In this document: piece by piece, positions 30,949 to 39,802 of the stretch
Layout of the letters: each line of letters starts with the position of its first letter
Numbering within the stretch: position 1 is the first letter of the stretch
Origin: CAZPAV01 sp964584755
GTDB lineage: Bacteria; Actinomycetota; Acidimicrobiia; Spongiisociales; UBA5794
NCBI GenBank assembly: GCA_964584755.1
Contig: CAZPAV010000006.1
Span: 13,777-77,776 of the forward strand
Length of the DNA: 64,000 nt
Reading direction: 5' to 3'
Made by a program: the position numbers and the translations under genes
The notes under the pieces: model-generated
Database searches by the model: none
Told to the model about the DNA's origin: nothing
The model's input: only the letters and a program-made list of their open reading frames with translations

Positions 30949-32358
30949 ATGGAGGCCCGCGAGCTCCTCGGCGCCGTCTTCGCGGCGGGGGTGGCCGCCG
31001 TCGAGCCGGCCGCGGCGGTACGGCGGGCGGTGCGGGTCGTCGACGGGGTGCTCGTGGCGGGGGACCTGCGGTTCCCGCTCCAGGGCCCCGGCCGGATCGT
31101 CGTGATCGGGTTCGGGAAGGCCGCGGTGCCGATGGCGTGGGGGCTCGTCTCCCGGCTCCCTCCGGGCCGTGCGGAGGGGATCCTCGCCGCGCCGGAGGCG
31201 CGGGCGGCTCCCTTCCCGGTGATCGCCGCCGGCCATCCCCTCCCGGACGAGGGGAGCGTTCGCGCCGGGCGTGAGGCGCTGCGGCTCGCCGCGGCCGCTC
31301 GCGCCGAGGACCTCGTCGTCGTCCTCGTCTCCGGCGGGGGATCGGCGCTCCTCGAGGTCCCCGTCGCGGGCGTCACCCTCGAGGACCTCGCCGCCACGAC
31401 CGAGGCCCTGTCGCGCGCCGGGGCCGACATCACCGCGCTGAACACCGTCCGCAAGCACCTCTCGGAGGTGAAGGGGGGGCGGCTGGGCCGGGCGGCGCGC
31501 CGGGCACGGATGCTGACGCTCGTCGTCTCCGACGTGGTCGGTGACCCGCTGGAGGTGATCGCCTCGGGACCGACCGTCCCCGACGCGACGACCCCGGGCG
31601 ACGCGTTGCGGGTACTCGAGCGCCACGGACTCCGGGAGCGCGTCCCGGGTGCCGTCCTCGCCGCGCTCGAGGCGGCGGCACGGCGTCGGGACGGGGAGAG
31701 CGGCGCGGGACATCCCCGCCAGGTGGTGCGTGTGGTGGCGAACGGCGCGCGTGCGGCGGAGGCGGCCGTCGCGGCGGCGCGTCGACGCGGGATGGCCGCC
31801 GAGGTCGTCACCACCCGGCTCGTCGGCGAGGCCCGTGTCCGCGGCGTCGCCGCGGTACGGACCCGGCGACCGGGCGATCCGCTGCTCGTGTTCGCCGGAG
31901 AGACGACGGTCACCGTTCACGGTCGGGGCCGGGGCGGACGCAACCAGGAGGCGGCCCTCGCCGCCGCGGCGGAGATCGCCGAGAGCGACGTCGTCTTCCT
32001 CGCCGCCGGCACGGACGGGATCGACGGACCCACCGAGGCGGCCGGGGCGGTCGTCGACGGGACGACGATCCGGCGCGGCCGTGCGCTGGGGCTCGATGCG
32101 GACGACCACCTGTCCCGCAACGACGCCCATGCCTTCCTCGCCGCCACCGGTGACCTGCTCGTGACCGGGCCCACCGGCACGAACGTGGGGGACCTCTGGC
32201 TCGTCCTGCGGGAGGGCCGCCTCCTCAGCGTCCGATCCGGTCGAGGAGACGCCACCAGCGCGCCCCGACGGGGAGGAACCACGGAGAGCCCCGGTGGTAC
32301 CAACGGGTCGGGTGGGAGATCTCGGCGAAGGGGCTCGTCGCCGCCGTTCCCGCGATGA
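30949..32358 (+). CDS. Glycerate 2-kinase (GckA/TtuD, MOFRL family)
   Basis: 469 residues. DUF4147 N-domain: VIGFGKAAVPMAWGL, AGHPLPDEGS, VLVSGGGSALLEVPV, NTVRKHLSEVKGGRL and SDVVGDPLEVIASGPTV. MOFRL C-domain: GGRNQEAALAAA, AAGTDGIDGPTEAAGA and TGPTGTNVGDLWLVL. It phosphorylates glycerate at C2, linking glyoxylate/serine or tartronate metabolism to glycolysis. TAGGGT (30936-30941) lies 7 nt before ATG 30949, so it is probably leaderless. About 40 residues after the MOFRL end (SVRSGRGDATSAPRR onward) are low-complexity and read antisense to the last 134 bp of the amine oxidase gene. Confidence 0.9.
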   Translation: MEARELLGAVFAAGVAAVEPAAAVRRAVRVVDGVLVAGDLRFPLQGPGRIVVIGFGKAAVPMAWGLVSRLPPGRAEGILAAPEARAAPFPVIAAGHPLPDEGSVRAGREALRLAAAARAEDLVVVLVSGGGSALLEVPVAGVTLEDLAATTEALSRAGADITALNTVRKHLSEVKGGRLGRAARRARMLTLVVSDVVGDPLEVIASGPTVPDATTPGDALRVLERHGLRERVPGAVLAALEAAARRRDGESGAGHPRQVVRVVANGARAAEAAVAAARRRGMAAEVVTTRLVGEARVRGVAAVRTRRPGDPLLVFAGETTVTVHGRGRGGRNQEAALAAAAEIAESDVVFLAAGTDGIDGPTEAAGAVVDGTTIRRGRALGLDADDHLSRNDAHAFLAATGDLLVTGPTGTNVGDLWLVLREGRLLSVRSGRGDATSAPRRGGTTESPGGTNGSGGRSRRRGSSPPFPR

Positions 32359-33496
32359 GCCGGGCCACGTCACGACCGAGGACGAAGGACAGCCCCACGC
32401 CGTGTCCGCCGTAGCCGAGGGCGTACCAGATCCCGTCGATCCGTCCGATGTGGGGGAGGAGATCGAATGTCGCCCCGAGCCGGCCTCCCCAGCTGTGGGT
32501 GATGGCGACTCCCTCGAGCTGCGGGAAGACCCCGATCATCGTCCTGCGCAGGGCCGCCGCGTTCTCCACCAGGTCGAGGGAGGGGGAGAGGTCCTGGCGG
32601 CCACCGAAGAGCAGCCGGTCGTCGGCGCTCCGCCGGAAGTAGTTGAGGAGCCGACGGGAGGTCCACATGACCCGGCGTCCGGGCACGAGCCGCTCGGCGA
32701 GGTCGGCGGGGAGCGGCTCGGTGGCGATCATGTACGAGCCGATGGGGACGACGCGCCGACCCAGGCCGGGTGGGACGTCGGCGGTGTAGCCGTTCGTGGC
32801 GACGAGCACGTCCCGTGCCGCGACGGTCCCCCGGGTCGATCCGACGCGATACCCGGTCCGGGTGGGCACGATGTCGGTGACCCGGGCGTGCTCGACGAGG
32901 GGCACGCCCCGACGGGCCACGGCGGCGGCGAGACCGTAGACGAGCTTCGCCGGGTGGACCGCGGCGCCGGCGTCGTCGAGGAGGGCGCACGCGTAGGCGT
33001 CGCTTCCCACCACCCGGCGCATCTCCTCCGGCGGCACGGGTCGCGTCACGAAGCCGAGCTCCTCCTCGAGCCAGCGTGACTCCGCGGCGAGCCGGGCCAG
33101 GTCACGCCGCCGGTACGCCAGCTCGGCCGCGCCGACCCGGGCGAAGTCGCAGTCGAAGCCCTCGGCCCGGGCGGTCTCCTCGACGAGGTCGATCGCCTCC
33201 AGCGAGGCATCCCACAGACGGCGGCCCAGCTCGGGTCCGTGACGGCGGAAGAGCGTCGTCGTGGCGGCCTTGAGACCGTAGTTGATCTGGCCGCCGTTGC
33301 GGCTGCTGGCGCCGGCGCCGACCGTCTCGGCGTCGAGGACGGCGACGGAGCGACCCGCCGCGGCGAGCTCCCGGGCGGCGACGAGGCCGGTGTACCCGGC
33401 GCCGACGACGAGGACCTCCACGGAGGACGGGAGGGAGGCGGTCGGAAGGTCCGTGGGACGCGGGAAGTCGTCGGTCCAGAAGGGTCGCGTCTCCAT
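32225..33496 (-). CDS. FAD-dependent amine oxidase, PuuB-like (DAO family)
   Basis: 423 residues. The N-terminal dinucleotide-binding motif VVGAGYTGLVAARELAAAG is near residue 31. SSRNGGQINYGL matches gamma-glutamylputrescine oxidase/PuuB relatives, and C-terminal HSWGGRLGATFDLLPHIGRI and LGYGGHGVGLSFVLGRDVARLI close the FAD site. Such enzymes oxidise N-glutamyl-amines or other amines to aldehydes with release of peroxide. It sits beside a polyamine importer operon and two aldehyde dehydrogenases, which fits polyamine degradation. TAGGCT lies 9 nt before the ATG. The 3' end overlaps the glycerate kinase gene antisense. Confidence 0.88.
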   Translation of the reverse strand: METRPFWTDDFPRPTDLPTASLPSSVEVLVVGAGYTGLVAARELAAAGRSVAVLDAETVGAGASSRNGGQINYGLKAATTTLFRRHGPELGRRLWDASLEAIDLVEETARAEGFDCDFARVGAAELAYRRRDLARLAAESRWLEEELGFVTRPVPPEEMRRVVGSDAYACALLDDAGAAVHPAKLVYGLAAAVARRGVPLVEHARVTDIVPTRTGYRVGSTRGTVAARDVLVATNGYTADVPPGLGRRVVPIGSYMIATEPLPADLAERLVPGRRVMWTSRRLLNYFRRSADDRLLFGGRQDLSPSLDLVENAAALRRTMIGVFPQLEGVAITHSWGGRLGATFDLLPHIGRIDGIWYALGYGGHGVGLSFVLGRDVARLIAGTAATSPFAEISHPTRWYHRGSPWFLPVGARWWRLLDRIGR

Positions 33497-33648
33497 GGGC
33501 GCGCCAGCCTAGGAGGGAGCCGAGGGCGCGGGATCCTGGGCCGTGCCGCCTCCTCGCCGTCCGCGGCGATCTCCGCGCCGAGCGGCCACGCCGGTGCCGG
33601 TTCGCCCCGGCCGGACGTCCCGGCGCGGCCCCGTGGCGACGGCGGCCG

Positions 33649-34107
33649 TCACCTCCGGGGTGCGCCCCAGGTGAGCCGCCGCCAGCGGAGCCGGTTCACG
33701 CTCTCCCGGCCGCCGTCGGTGGGTGTCGGGACGGTGCTGAGCACGAGATCCCGGGTGCCGTCCTCGTTTGCGATCCAGGCGATGCGCCGCACCTCGTCGG
33801 TCCCGACCCAGTTCGGCAGGAGGCTGAGCTCGACGTGATGGACGACCTCGTCGCCCTGGACGGTGTAGTGCCCGGTGTAGGTGAGATACCCGGCGGCCAC
33901 GGCGGCCCGGATGGGTGCCGGGGCGGCGCTGAGCGTCCGGGTGGGGACGTGCTCGCGGTCCGGGTCCATGAGGGCGGCCCACATCATGCCGTCCGCCGTG
34001 TAGGTGAGGCGTCCCACGGCCCGCCCCTTCCAGGGGTGGACGCTGCGGCGTCCCGCCACCGAGAAGGTCCACTCGACGAGCTCCCAGGTGCCGATGATCT
34101 CCTCCAC
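33649..34107 (-). CDS. Lipocalin-like domain protein
   Basis: 152 residues. The N-terminal IIGTWELVEWTFSVAGRRSVHPW, GRLTYTADGMMWAALMDPDRE, YTGHYTVQGDEVVHHVELSLLPNWVG and the closing NRLRWRRLTWGAP follow the Lipocalin_5 pattern of a small beta barrel that may bind a hydrophobic ligand. No signal peptide is present, so it is cytosolic. GTG 34107 is chosen; TACGCT lies 9 nt upstream, again like a leaderless promoter. It lies between the amine oxidase and the polyamine operon on the same strand, but a hairpin separates it from the latter. Confidence 0.75.
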   Translation of the reverse strand: MEEIIGTWELVEWTFSVAGRRSVHPWKGRAVGRLTYTADGMMWAALMDPDREHVPTRTLSAAPAPIRAAVAAGYLTYTGHYTVQGDEVVHHVELSLLPNWVGTDEVRRIAWIANEDGTRDLVLSTVPTPTDGGRESVNRLRWRRLTWGAPRR

Positions 34108-34160
34108 GGTTCCCGGAGCGTAGCGAGGCGCGCACCGATGCGATCCGCGCGCCGCCGGCA

Positions 34161-34190
34161 CGGTGGGTCACCTCCCGGAGCGACCCACCG
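34161..34190 (-). terminator. Hairpin closing the polyamine transport operon
   Basis: CGGTGGGTC (34161-34169) pairs perfectly with GACCCACCG (34182-34190) across a 12-nt loop, 25 nt beyond the potD stop on the minus strand. No T-run. Placement and a 9-bp stem support termination ahead of the lipocalin gene. Confidence 0.55.
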
Positions 34191-34214
34191 CGTCTCGGCC
34201 GCGTCGACCGCCGC

Positions 34215-35393
34215 TCAGCTCTTCGCCGCGGTGAAGGCGTCGGCGTACTCGGTCGCCATGTCACCGACGTCGGCGATGAACTCGAGGCGCTGCATGACCT
34301 CCTCGGGCGGGTAGATCGAGGGATCGCCGAGCATCTCGGGGTCGATGAGCGCGTTCGCCGCCGCGTTGGGGCTGGCGTAGAAGTTCCACTCGCTCAACTT
34401 GGCGCCGTTCGCGGCGTCGAGGAGGAAGTCGATGAACGTGTGGGCCGTGCACACGTGCTCCGCCGTGATCGGGATCGCCATGTTGTCGACCCAGGCGATA
34501 CCGCCCTCCTTCGGGATGCCGTAGCCGAACTGATCCCACACGTCGTTCTCGTCGAACGTCTGGAAGAAGTCCCCGTTCCAGCCGTGGGCGATGACCACCT
34601 CGCCGGAGACGAGGAGGTCGTCGAACGCGTCGGAGTCGAAGGTCGCGATGCGGTCCTTCGCCTGCTTGATGAGGTTCGCCGCCTCGTCGATCTGTGCCTT
34701 GTCGGTGCTGTTCACCGAGTACCCCAGGTACTTGAGGGCCGCGCCGAGGGCCTCGCGCTCGTCGTTGAGCATCGAGATCCTCCCGGCGAAGGGGGCGCTC
34801 ATCTCCGGATCGAAGATCAGGCCCCAGGACAGGTCCGCCGCGTCGGCGACCGCGTCGTAGCTGAAGCCGATCCCCGACGTCCCCCACTGGTAGGGCACCG
34901 AGTAGTCGCCCGCGGGGTCGAACGGCAGGTTCGTGAACTGCGGATCGATGTTCCCCAGGTTCGGGATGGCGTCCTTCTGCAGCGGGACGAGGAGGCCCTC
35001 CTCCCGCATCGTGTTCACCATGTAGTCGGAGGGGACGACGAGATCGTACGGCGCGCCCCCCGCCTCGACCTGGGCGAGCATCTCCTCGTTCGATTCGAAG
35101 TACGTCTCGACGACCTTCACCCCGTACTGGTCCTGGAACGCCTGGACGAGGTCGGGGTCGATGTACTCGGTCCAGTTGTAGAGGTTGAGATCGCCGTCCG
35201 TCTCGCCGGGCCGGCAGGTCCCGGCGGCGCTCGTCGTCGCCGGCGCCGCCGTCGTCGTGGGGGCGTTGGCGGCGGTCGTCGCCACGCTCCCCGTCGGCGG
35301 AGGGGCCGCCGCGGTGGTCGAGCTGCTCGACGCTCCGCTACAGGCCGCGGCGACGAGGGCCAGCACCCCCGCCATGATCGTGATCCTGCTCAT
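34215..35393 (-). CDS. potD: Spermidine/putrescine-binding lipoprotein (PotD/PotF type)
   Basis: 392 residues. The signal peptide ends in VAAAC, lipidated Cys18, followed by a Ser/Thr/Ala/Pro linker to about residue 60. The binding domain opens with GDLNLYNWTEYIDPDLVQAF, the polyamine-binding protein signature, followed by VVETYFESNEEMLAQVEAGG, DLVVPSDYMVNTM and GGIAWVDNMAIPITAEH. It captures polyamines outside the membrane for the PotABC importer. GAGGAGGAC precedes ATG 35393, 17 nt after potC. It is last in the operon aldehyde dehydrogenase-potA-potB-potC-potD. Confidence 0.92.
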   Translation of the reverse strand: MSRITIMAGVLALVAAACSGASSSSTTAAAPPPTGSVATTAANAPTTTAAPATTSAAGTCRPGETDGDLNLYNWTEYIDPDLVQAFQDQYGVKVVETYFESNEEMLAQVEAGGAPYDLVVPSDYMVNTMREEGLLVPLQKDAIPNLGNIDPQFTNLPFDPAGDYSVPYQWGTSGIGFSYDAVADAADLSWGLIFDPEMSAPFAGRISMLNDEREALGAALKYLGYSVNSTDKAQIDEAANLIKQAKDRIATFDSDAFDDLLVSGEVVIAHGWNGDFFQTFDENDVWDQFGYGIPKEGGIAWVDNMAIPITAEHVCTAHTFIDFLLDAANGAKLSEWNFYASPNAAANALIDPEMLGDPSIYPPEEVMQRLEFIADVGDMATEYADAFTAAKS

Positions 35394-35410
35394 CTCACGT
35401 CCTCCTCTCC

Positions 35411-36235
35411 TCAGGGCTCCTCCGCCTTGCGCTGGAACGTCAGCGACATGAGGAGGACCAACACCGACGCTACCAACATGAGGGTCGAGACGGCGTTGAT
35501 CTCCGGGGTGACCTGGCGCTTGATGAGCCCGAAGACGTACACCGGGAGGGTGGAGGAGCCGGGCCCCTGGACGAGACTCGTGATGACGACGTCGTCGAGG
35601 GAGAGGGTGAGGGCGAGGAGGGCTCCGCCGAGGACCCCCGGCATGATGAGGGGGAGCGTGACGCGACGGAACGTCTGCCAGCCGTTGGCGTACAGGTCGG
35701 TGGCCGCCTCCTCCAGGGCGGGATCGAGGTGGGCCAGGCGAGAGCGCACGACGATGGCGACGAAGGAGATGTCGAAGGCGACGTGGGAGAGGACGATCGT
35801 CGTCAGGCTGAGATGCCAGCCGAGCGGCGTGAAGACCGTGGTGAACCAGAGGAGGAGCATGATCCCCATGGTGACGTCGGGGATGATGACGGGCATGTAG
35901 AGGAGGGCGTCGAAGGTCCGCTTCCCCAGCCAGCGGCGGTGCCGGTCGAGGGCGAGCGCCGCCGCCGTGCCGAGGATCGTCGACGCCACGGTCGAGATGC
36001 CGGCGACGATGACCGTGTTCCGCAGGGAGTGGAGCAGGGGCGCGTTCGCCGCGAGCTTCCCGTACCACCGCAGGCTCATGCCGCCCCAGGTGGAGAGGTT
36101 GGGGCTCCCCGAGAAGGAGAACACGACGAGCACGACGATCGGGGCGTAGAGGAACAGGAAGACGAGGACCCCGAGGAGGACGAGGAGACGGTCGACCCGA
36201 CGCGAGGCGGCGATCGTGCCGTCCGAGGGACTCAC
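35411..36235 (-). CDS. potC: Polyamine ABC transporter permease PotC
   Basis: 274 residues, six transmembrane helices. The cytoplasmic EAA loop reads EEAATDLYANGWQTFRRVTLP, with the SLDDVVITSLVQGPGSSTLPVY stretch typical of PotC/PotI. Together with PotB it forms the import channel. GTG 36235 overlaps the potB stop (GTGA). Confidence 0.93.
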   Translation of the reverse strand: MSPSDGTIAASRRVDRLLVLLGVLVFLFLYAPIVVLVVFSFSGSPNLSTWGGMSLRWYGKLAANAPLLHSLRNTVIVAGISTVASTILGTAAALALDRHRRWLGKRTFDALLYMPVIIPDVTMGIMLLLWFTTVFTPLGWHLSLTTIVLSHVAFDISFVAIVVRSRLAHLDPALEEAATDLYANGWQTFRRVTLPLIMPGVLGGALLALTLSLDDVVITSLVQGPGSSTLPVYVFGLIKRQVTPEINAVSTLMLVASVLVLLMSLTFQRKAEEP

Positions 36236-37125
36236 AGGGTCTTGCCTCCGGTGCGGAAGTAGATGAGCGTGGCGACGAGCATCGCGGCGAGGATGACGAA
36301 CGAGAGCGCGGCCCCGAACGGCCAGTTCCGGGCCGCGGTGAACTGGGTGACGATGTAGTCGCCGAGCAGGGGGACCTTGCCGCCGCCGAGGATGACCGGG
36401 GTCACGTAGGCGCCGAGGCTGGGGATGAACACGAGGATCGAGCCGGCCACGATCCCGGGTCTGGAGAGGGGGAGGGTGACCCGCCGAAAGGCTCCCCATC
36501 CCGACGCGTAGAGGTCGCGGGCGCTCTCGACGAGGCTCCAGTCCATGCGCTCGAGGGCCGCGTACAGCGGCAGGACCATGAAGGGGAGGTACCCGTACAG
36601 GAGCCCGATGAAGATCGCCGGTTCGGTGAAGAGCAGCTTGCCCCACAGGCCGGTGGCCTCGCCGATCCGGGTGACGAGACCGTTGTGGCCCAGCAGGACC
36701 CTCCAGGCGTAGGTGCGGACGAGGAAGTTCGACCAGAAGGGGATGAGCACGAGGACGAGGAGGACCCCCCTGGTCCGACGATCACGGCGGGTGGCGAGCC
36801 AGTAGGCGAAGGGGTACCCGATGGCGAGGCAGATGACGGTGTTGAGCACCGCCAGCCAGACGCTGCGTCCGGCGATCCCGCGCACGACCGGGGTGAGGAG
36901 CTTGGCGTAGGAGGCGAGATTCCAGTCGCCGAGGATGGGGCGTCCCGTGCGGGACCGGCTGGCGAAGGAGAACACGAAGACGATGACGAGCGGCAGGGCG
37001 AAGAAGAACACGAGGTAGGCGAAGGACGGGAGCGCATGGAGGAAACCGCGCCACGACTCGGCACGCGCGGCGCGTCGCTCCAGCCCGGGATCGACGCCGC
37101 GGCGGCCTTCGGTGCGTCGGGTCAT
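36232..37125 (-). CDS. potB: Polyamine ABC transporter permease PotB
   Basis: 297 residues with six transmembrane helices after a basic cytoplasmic start. LIPFWSNFLVRTYAWRVLLG and the EAA loop VESARDLYASGWGAFRRVTLP, then FIPSLGAYVTPVILGGGK, are diagnostic of PotB/PotH. It pairs with PotC. ATG 37125 overlaps the potA stop by 4 nt. Confidence 0.93.
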   Translation of the reverse strand: MTRRTEGRRGVDPGLERRAARAESWRGFLHALPSFAYLVFFFALPLVIVFVFSFASRSRTGRPILGDWNLASYAKLLTPVVRGIAGRSVWLAVLNTVICLAIGYPFAYWLATRRDRRTRGVLLVLVLIPFWSNFLVRTYAWRVLLGHNGLVTRIGEATGLWGKLLFTEPAIFIGLLYGYLPFMVLPLYAALERMDWSLVESARDLYASGWGAFRRVTLPLSRPGIVAGSILVFIPSLGAYVTPVILGGGKVPLLGDYIVTQFTAARNWPFGAALSFVILAAMLVATLIYFRTGGKTL

Positions 37126-38192
37126 TCGGTGAGTGCCTCCGCGGCCTCGTGGTGGAAGGAGACGTCGACGCGGTCGCCCGGTACGAAGCGGGGCAGGGAG
37201 GGCACGTTCTCCACCCTGACGTCGATCCGCGATCCTTGATCCAGGTCCACCTCGTAGTAGCGGGCCTCACCGAAGTAGATGTGGCGACGTACCGTGCCGG
37301 CGAGCCGGTTCCGCCGCTGCGGGACGGGTTCCCCGGGGACGTGGAGATGGAGCTTCTCGGGGCGGAGGGTGAGGGTCACCGGCGTCCCCGGGGCGGCGCG
37401 GGTCCGGGCGTGCACCGCCACGCCGCCGACGTCGACGATCCCCTCGGCGACGATGACACCGTCGAGGAAGTTCGTCTCACCGATGAAGTCGGCGACGAAC
37501 CGGTTCGCCGGCCGCTCGTAGATCTCCTCCGCCGGTCCCACCTGGAGGAGACGTCCCTCGCTCATGACGCCGATGCGGTCGGACATCGTGAGCGCCTCCT
37601 CCTGGTCGTGCGTGACGTACACGAAGGTGATCCCCACCTCCTCCTGGATCTCCTTCAACTCGAGTTGCATGGCCTGCCGCAACTTGAGGTCCAGCGCGCC
37701 GAGCGGCTCGTCGAGGAGCAGGACCTTGGGGCGGTTGACGAGGGCCCGGGCGAGGGCGACGCGCTGCTGCTGACCTCCCGAGAGCTGCTTGGGGAGGCGG
37801 TTCCCCATGCCGGTGAGGCGCACGAGCTCGATCGCCTCCGCCACGCGGCGGCCGACCTCGGCGTGCGCGACCCCCTGCATCTCGAGTCCGAAGGCGACGT
37901 TCTTGGCGACGGTCATGTGGGGGAAGAGCGCGTAGGACTGGAAGACGGTGTTGACGGGACGCCGGTTCGCCGGACGGAGCCCCATCTCCTCCCCGAAGAT
38001 CTCGATGCTCCCCGTCGTGGGGTACTCGAGCCCGGCGATCATCCGCAGCGTCGTGGTCTTGCCACAGCCGGAGGGTCCGAGGAGGGAGAAGAACTCTCCG
38101 TCCCGGATCTCCAGGTCGAGCTCGTCCACGGCGACGACGTCGCCGCCGAAGCGCTTGGTCACGCCGTACATGCCCACCGCGACGTCGCTCAT
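37122..38192 (-). CDS. potA: Polyamine ABC transporter ATPase PotA
   Basis: 356 residues. Walker A GPSGCGKTT is near residue 39, the Q-loop in VFQSYALFPHMTV, the signature LSGGQQQRVALARAL and Walker B VLLLDEPLGALDLKLR. THDQEEALTMSDRI follows, and the C-terminal TOBE domain begins NRFVADFIGETNFLDG, a phrase shared by PotA proteins. It energises PotBC. ATG 38192 overlaps the aldehyde dehydrogenase stop, so the dehydrogenase leads the operon. Confidence 0.94.
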   Translation of the reverse strand: MSDVAVGMYGVTKRFGGDVVAVDELDLEIRDGEFFSLLGPSGCGKTTTLRMIAGLEYPTTGSIEIFGEEMGLRPANRRPVNTVFQSYALFPHMTVAKNVAFGLEMQGVAHAEVGRRVAEAIELVRLTGMGNRLPKQLSGGQQQRVALARALVNRPKVLLLDEPLGALDLKLRQAMQLELKEIQEEVGITFVYVTHDQEEALTMSDRIGVMSEGRLLQVGPAEEIYERPANRFVADFIGETNFLDGVIVAEGIVDVGGVAVHARTRAAPGTPVTLTLRPEKLHLHVPGEPVPQRRNRLAGTVRRHIYFGEARYYEVDLDQGSRIDVRVENVPSLPRFVPGDRVDVSFHHEAAEALTE

Positions 38193-39628
38193 CGAGCGCT
38201 CCCCAGATCGACGACCATGGTCTGGAGGTCGGTGAACTCCTCGATCGACCCTCGGCCCCATCCGGTGTCGGTCCCGGCGGCGCCTCCGAAGGGCTGGAAG
38301 GTCTCCCAGAAGTCCGTGGAGTCGTTCACGACGAGCGTCCCGGCGCGGATGCGATCTGCGTACCAGAAGGCGCGGTGGAGGCTCGTGGTGAAGACCGCCG
38401 CCTGGAGACCCAGCCGGCTCCGGTTGGCGATGGCGACCGCGTCCTCGTCGTCGCGGGCGGTGAGGATGGGGAGGATGGGGCCGAAGGTCTCCTCCCGGGC
38501 GGCGAGACTCTCCTCGGGAACCCGGTCGAGGACGGTGAGACGGTAGTAGAGGTCGGTGGGGAAGCCCTCGGCCCGACCTCCCCCGGCGAGGACGTCCGCG
38601 CCCCGGGCCACCGCGTCGGCGACGTGACGGTCCATCTTCTCGGCCGTCGCGGCGTTGTTCATGGGGCCGAGGGTCGTCGCCGGGTCGAAGGGATCGCCGA
38701 GGCGCACCGCGGCCGCGGCTCGTGCGACCGCGGCGACGAACGCGTCGTGCACCTCCTCGACGACGATGACGCGCTCGGTGGCGCAACACACCTGTCCGGC
38801 GTTGTAGTGGGCGCCGTAGACGGCGAGCCGGGCCGCGGCGGGGACGTCGGCGTCGGCGGCGACGATCGTGGGCCCGTTCCCGGACATCTCCATGATGGAG
38901 CGCTTGATGCCCATCCGGGAGATGATGCGCCTCCCGGTCGCGGAGGAACCGGTGAACCCGATCCCGTCGATCCCCTCGTGGGTCACGAGCGCCTCGCCGA
39001 TCTCGGCGCCGCCCGGGAGGATCGAGACGAGCCCCGGGGGGAGGCCCGCCTCGTCGAAGGCTTTGGCGAGCTCGAGCAGTGCCCAGCACGTCGAGACCGG
39101 CGGTTTCACGATGACGGCGTTGCCGGTGGCGAGCGCGGGCCCCACGTACTCGAGGGGGATCGTCACCGGGAAGTTCCACGGCGTGATGGCCGCCCAGACG
39201 CCGACGGGGCGCCGGAAGGTGAACATGCGCTTGTTGCGGTCGGTCGTGGGGATGACGTCGCCGGTGAGTCGCTTGGCGTCCTCGGCCGCCTCGGCGAAGT
39301 ACGTGTTCGCCTCGGCGACGTCGTCGAGGGACTCGGCGTGATACGGCTTGCCCTGCTCGAGCGTCTGGAGACGGGCGATCTCCGCCACGTTGCCGGCGAC
39401 CGCCTCGGCGATGCGATGCAGGAGCTCGGCCCGCTCGAACGGCGACCAGTGTCGGTACTCCTCCTGGGCGGCGCGGGCGGCGGCGACGGCGCGATCGACG
39501 TCGGCGGCGGAGGGGATCGGGACGGTGGCGATCGTCTCGCCGGTCACCGGGCTGACGAGCTCGTGGGTCCTGTCCCCGGTGCCGGTCGTCCAAGTGCCGG
39601 CGAGATACATGCGCAAGGTCGCGGGCAT
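38189..39628 (-). CDS. NAD(P)-dependent aldehyde dehydrogenase heading the polyamine operon
   Basis: 479 residues, standard length. ITPWNFPVTIPLEYVGPALATGN forms the cofactor site, GFTGSSATGRRI the glycine motif, and GQVCCATERV holds the catalytic cysteine. The general-base glutamate lies in MEMSGNGPTIV, a variant of the usual ELGGK. The C-terminus TGWGRGSIEEFTDLQTMV fits. Its place ahead of potABCD suggests oxidation of an aminoaldehyde from polyamine breakdown (for example 4-aminobutanal or its glutamyl form). TATCGT at 39665-39660 (minus) may be its -10. Divergent from the feo operon. Confidence 0.9.
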   Translation of the reverse strand: MPATLRMYLAGTWTTGTGDRTHELVSPVTGETIATVPIPSAADVDRAVAAARAAQEEYRHWSPFERAELLHRIAEAVAGNVAEIARLQTLEQGKPYHAESLDDVAEANTYFAEAAEDAKRLTGDVIPTTDRNKRMFTFRRPVGVWAAITPWNFPVTIPLEYVGPALATGNAVIVKPPVSTCWALLELAKAFDEAGLPPGLVSILPGGAEIGEALVTHEGIDGIGFTGSSATGRRIISRMGIKRSIMEMSGNGPTIVAADADVPAAARLAVYGAHYNAGQVCCATERVIVVEEVHDAFVAAVARAAAAVRLGDPFDPATTLGPMNNAATAEKMDRHVADAVARGADVLAGGGRAEGFPTDLYYRLTVLDRVPEESLAAREETFGPILPILTARDDEDAVAIANRSRLGLQAAVFTTSLHRAFWYADRIRAGTLVVNDSTDFWETFQPFGGAAGTDTGWGRGSIEEFTDLQTMVVDLGSAR

Positions 39629-39761
39629 GCGGCGTCCCTTCCGGTCCCGTGGGGCCAGCACGATAAACGCGGCGGCGCCGGCGCGCACGGCGACCGGGCC
39701 GCGTGTCGGGTCGGGGGACATCGCCGCCGGAGAAGGGCCGTTCGCCCCTACCGAAGAGATC

Positions 39762-39802
39762 AGGTCACCCTCACGATCATGGCGTGATGATGAGGTGAGC
39801 CT
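39762..39802. promoter_or_regulatory. Imperfect 41-bp dyad abutting the dtxR-feo start
   Basis: Left arm 39762-39779 and right arm 39785-39802 match as inverted repeats at 12 of 18 positions around TGGCG. The right arm contains AGGTGAGCCT, close to one half of a DtxR/IdeR iron box (AGGTTAGCCT). It touches the GTG start of the DtxR-family gene, so autoregulation by metal is plausible. The arms are imperfect and no promoter elements are clear. Confidence 0.3.
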
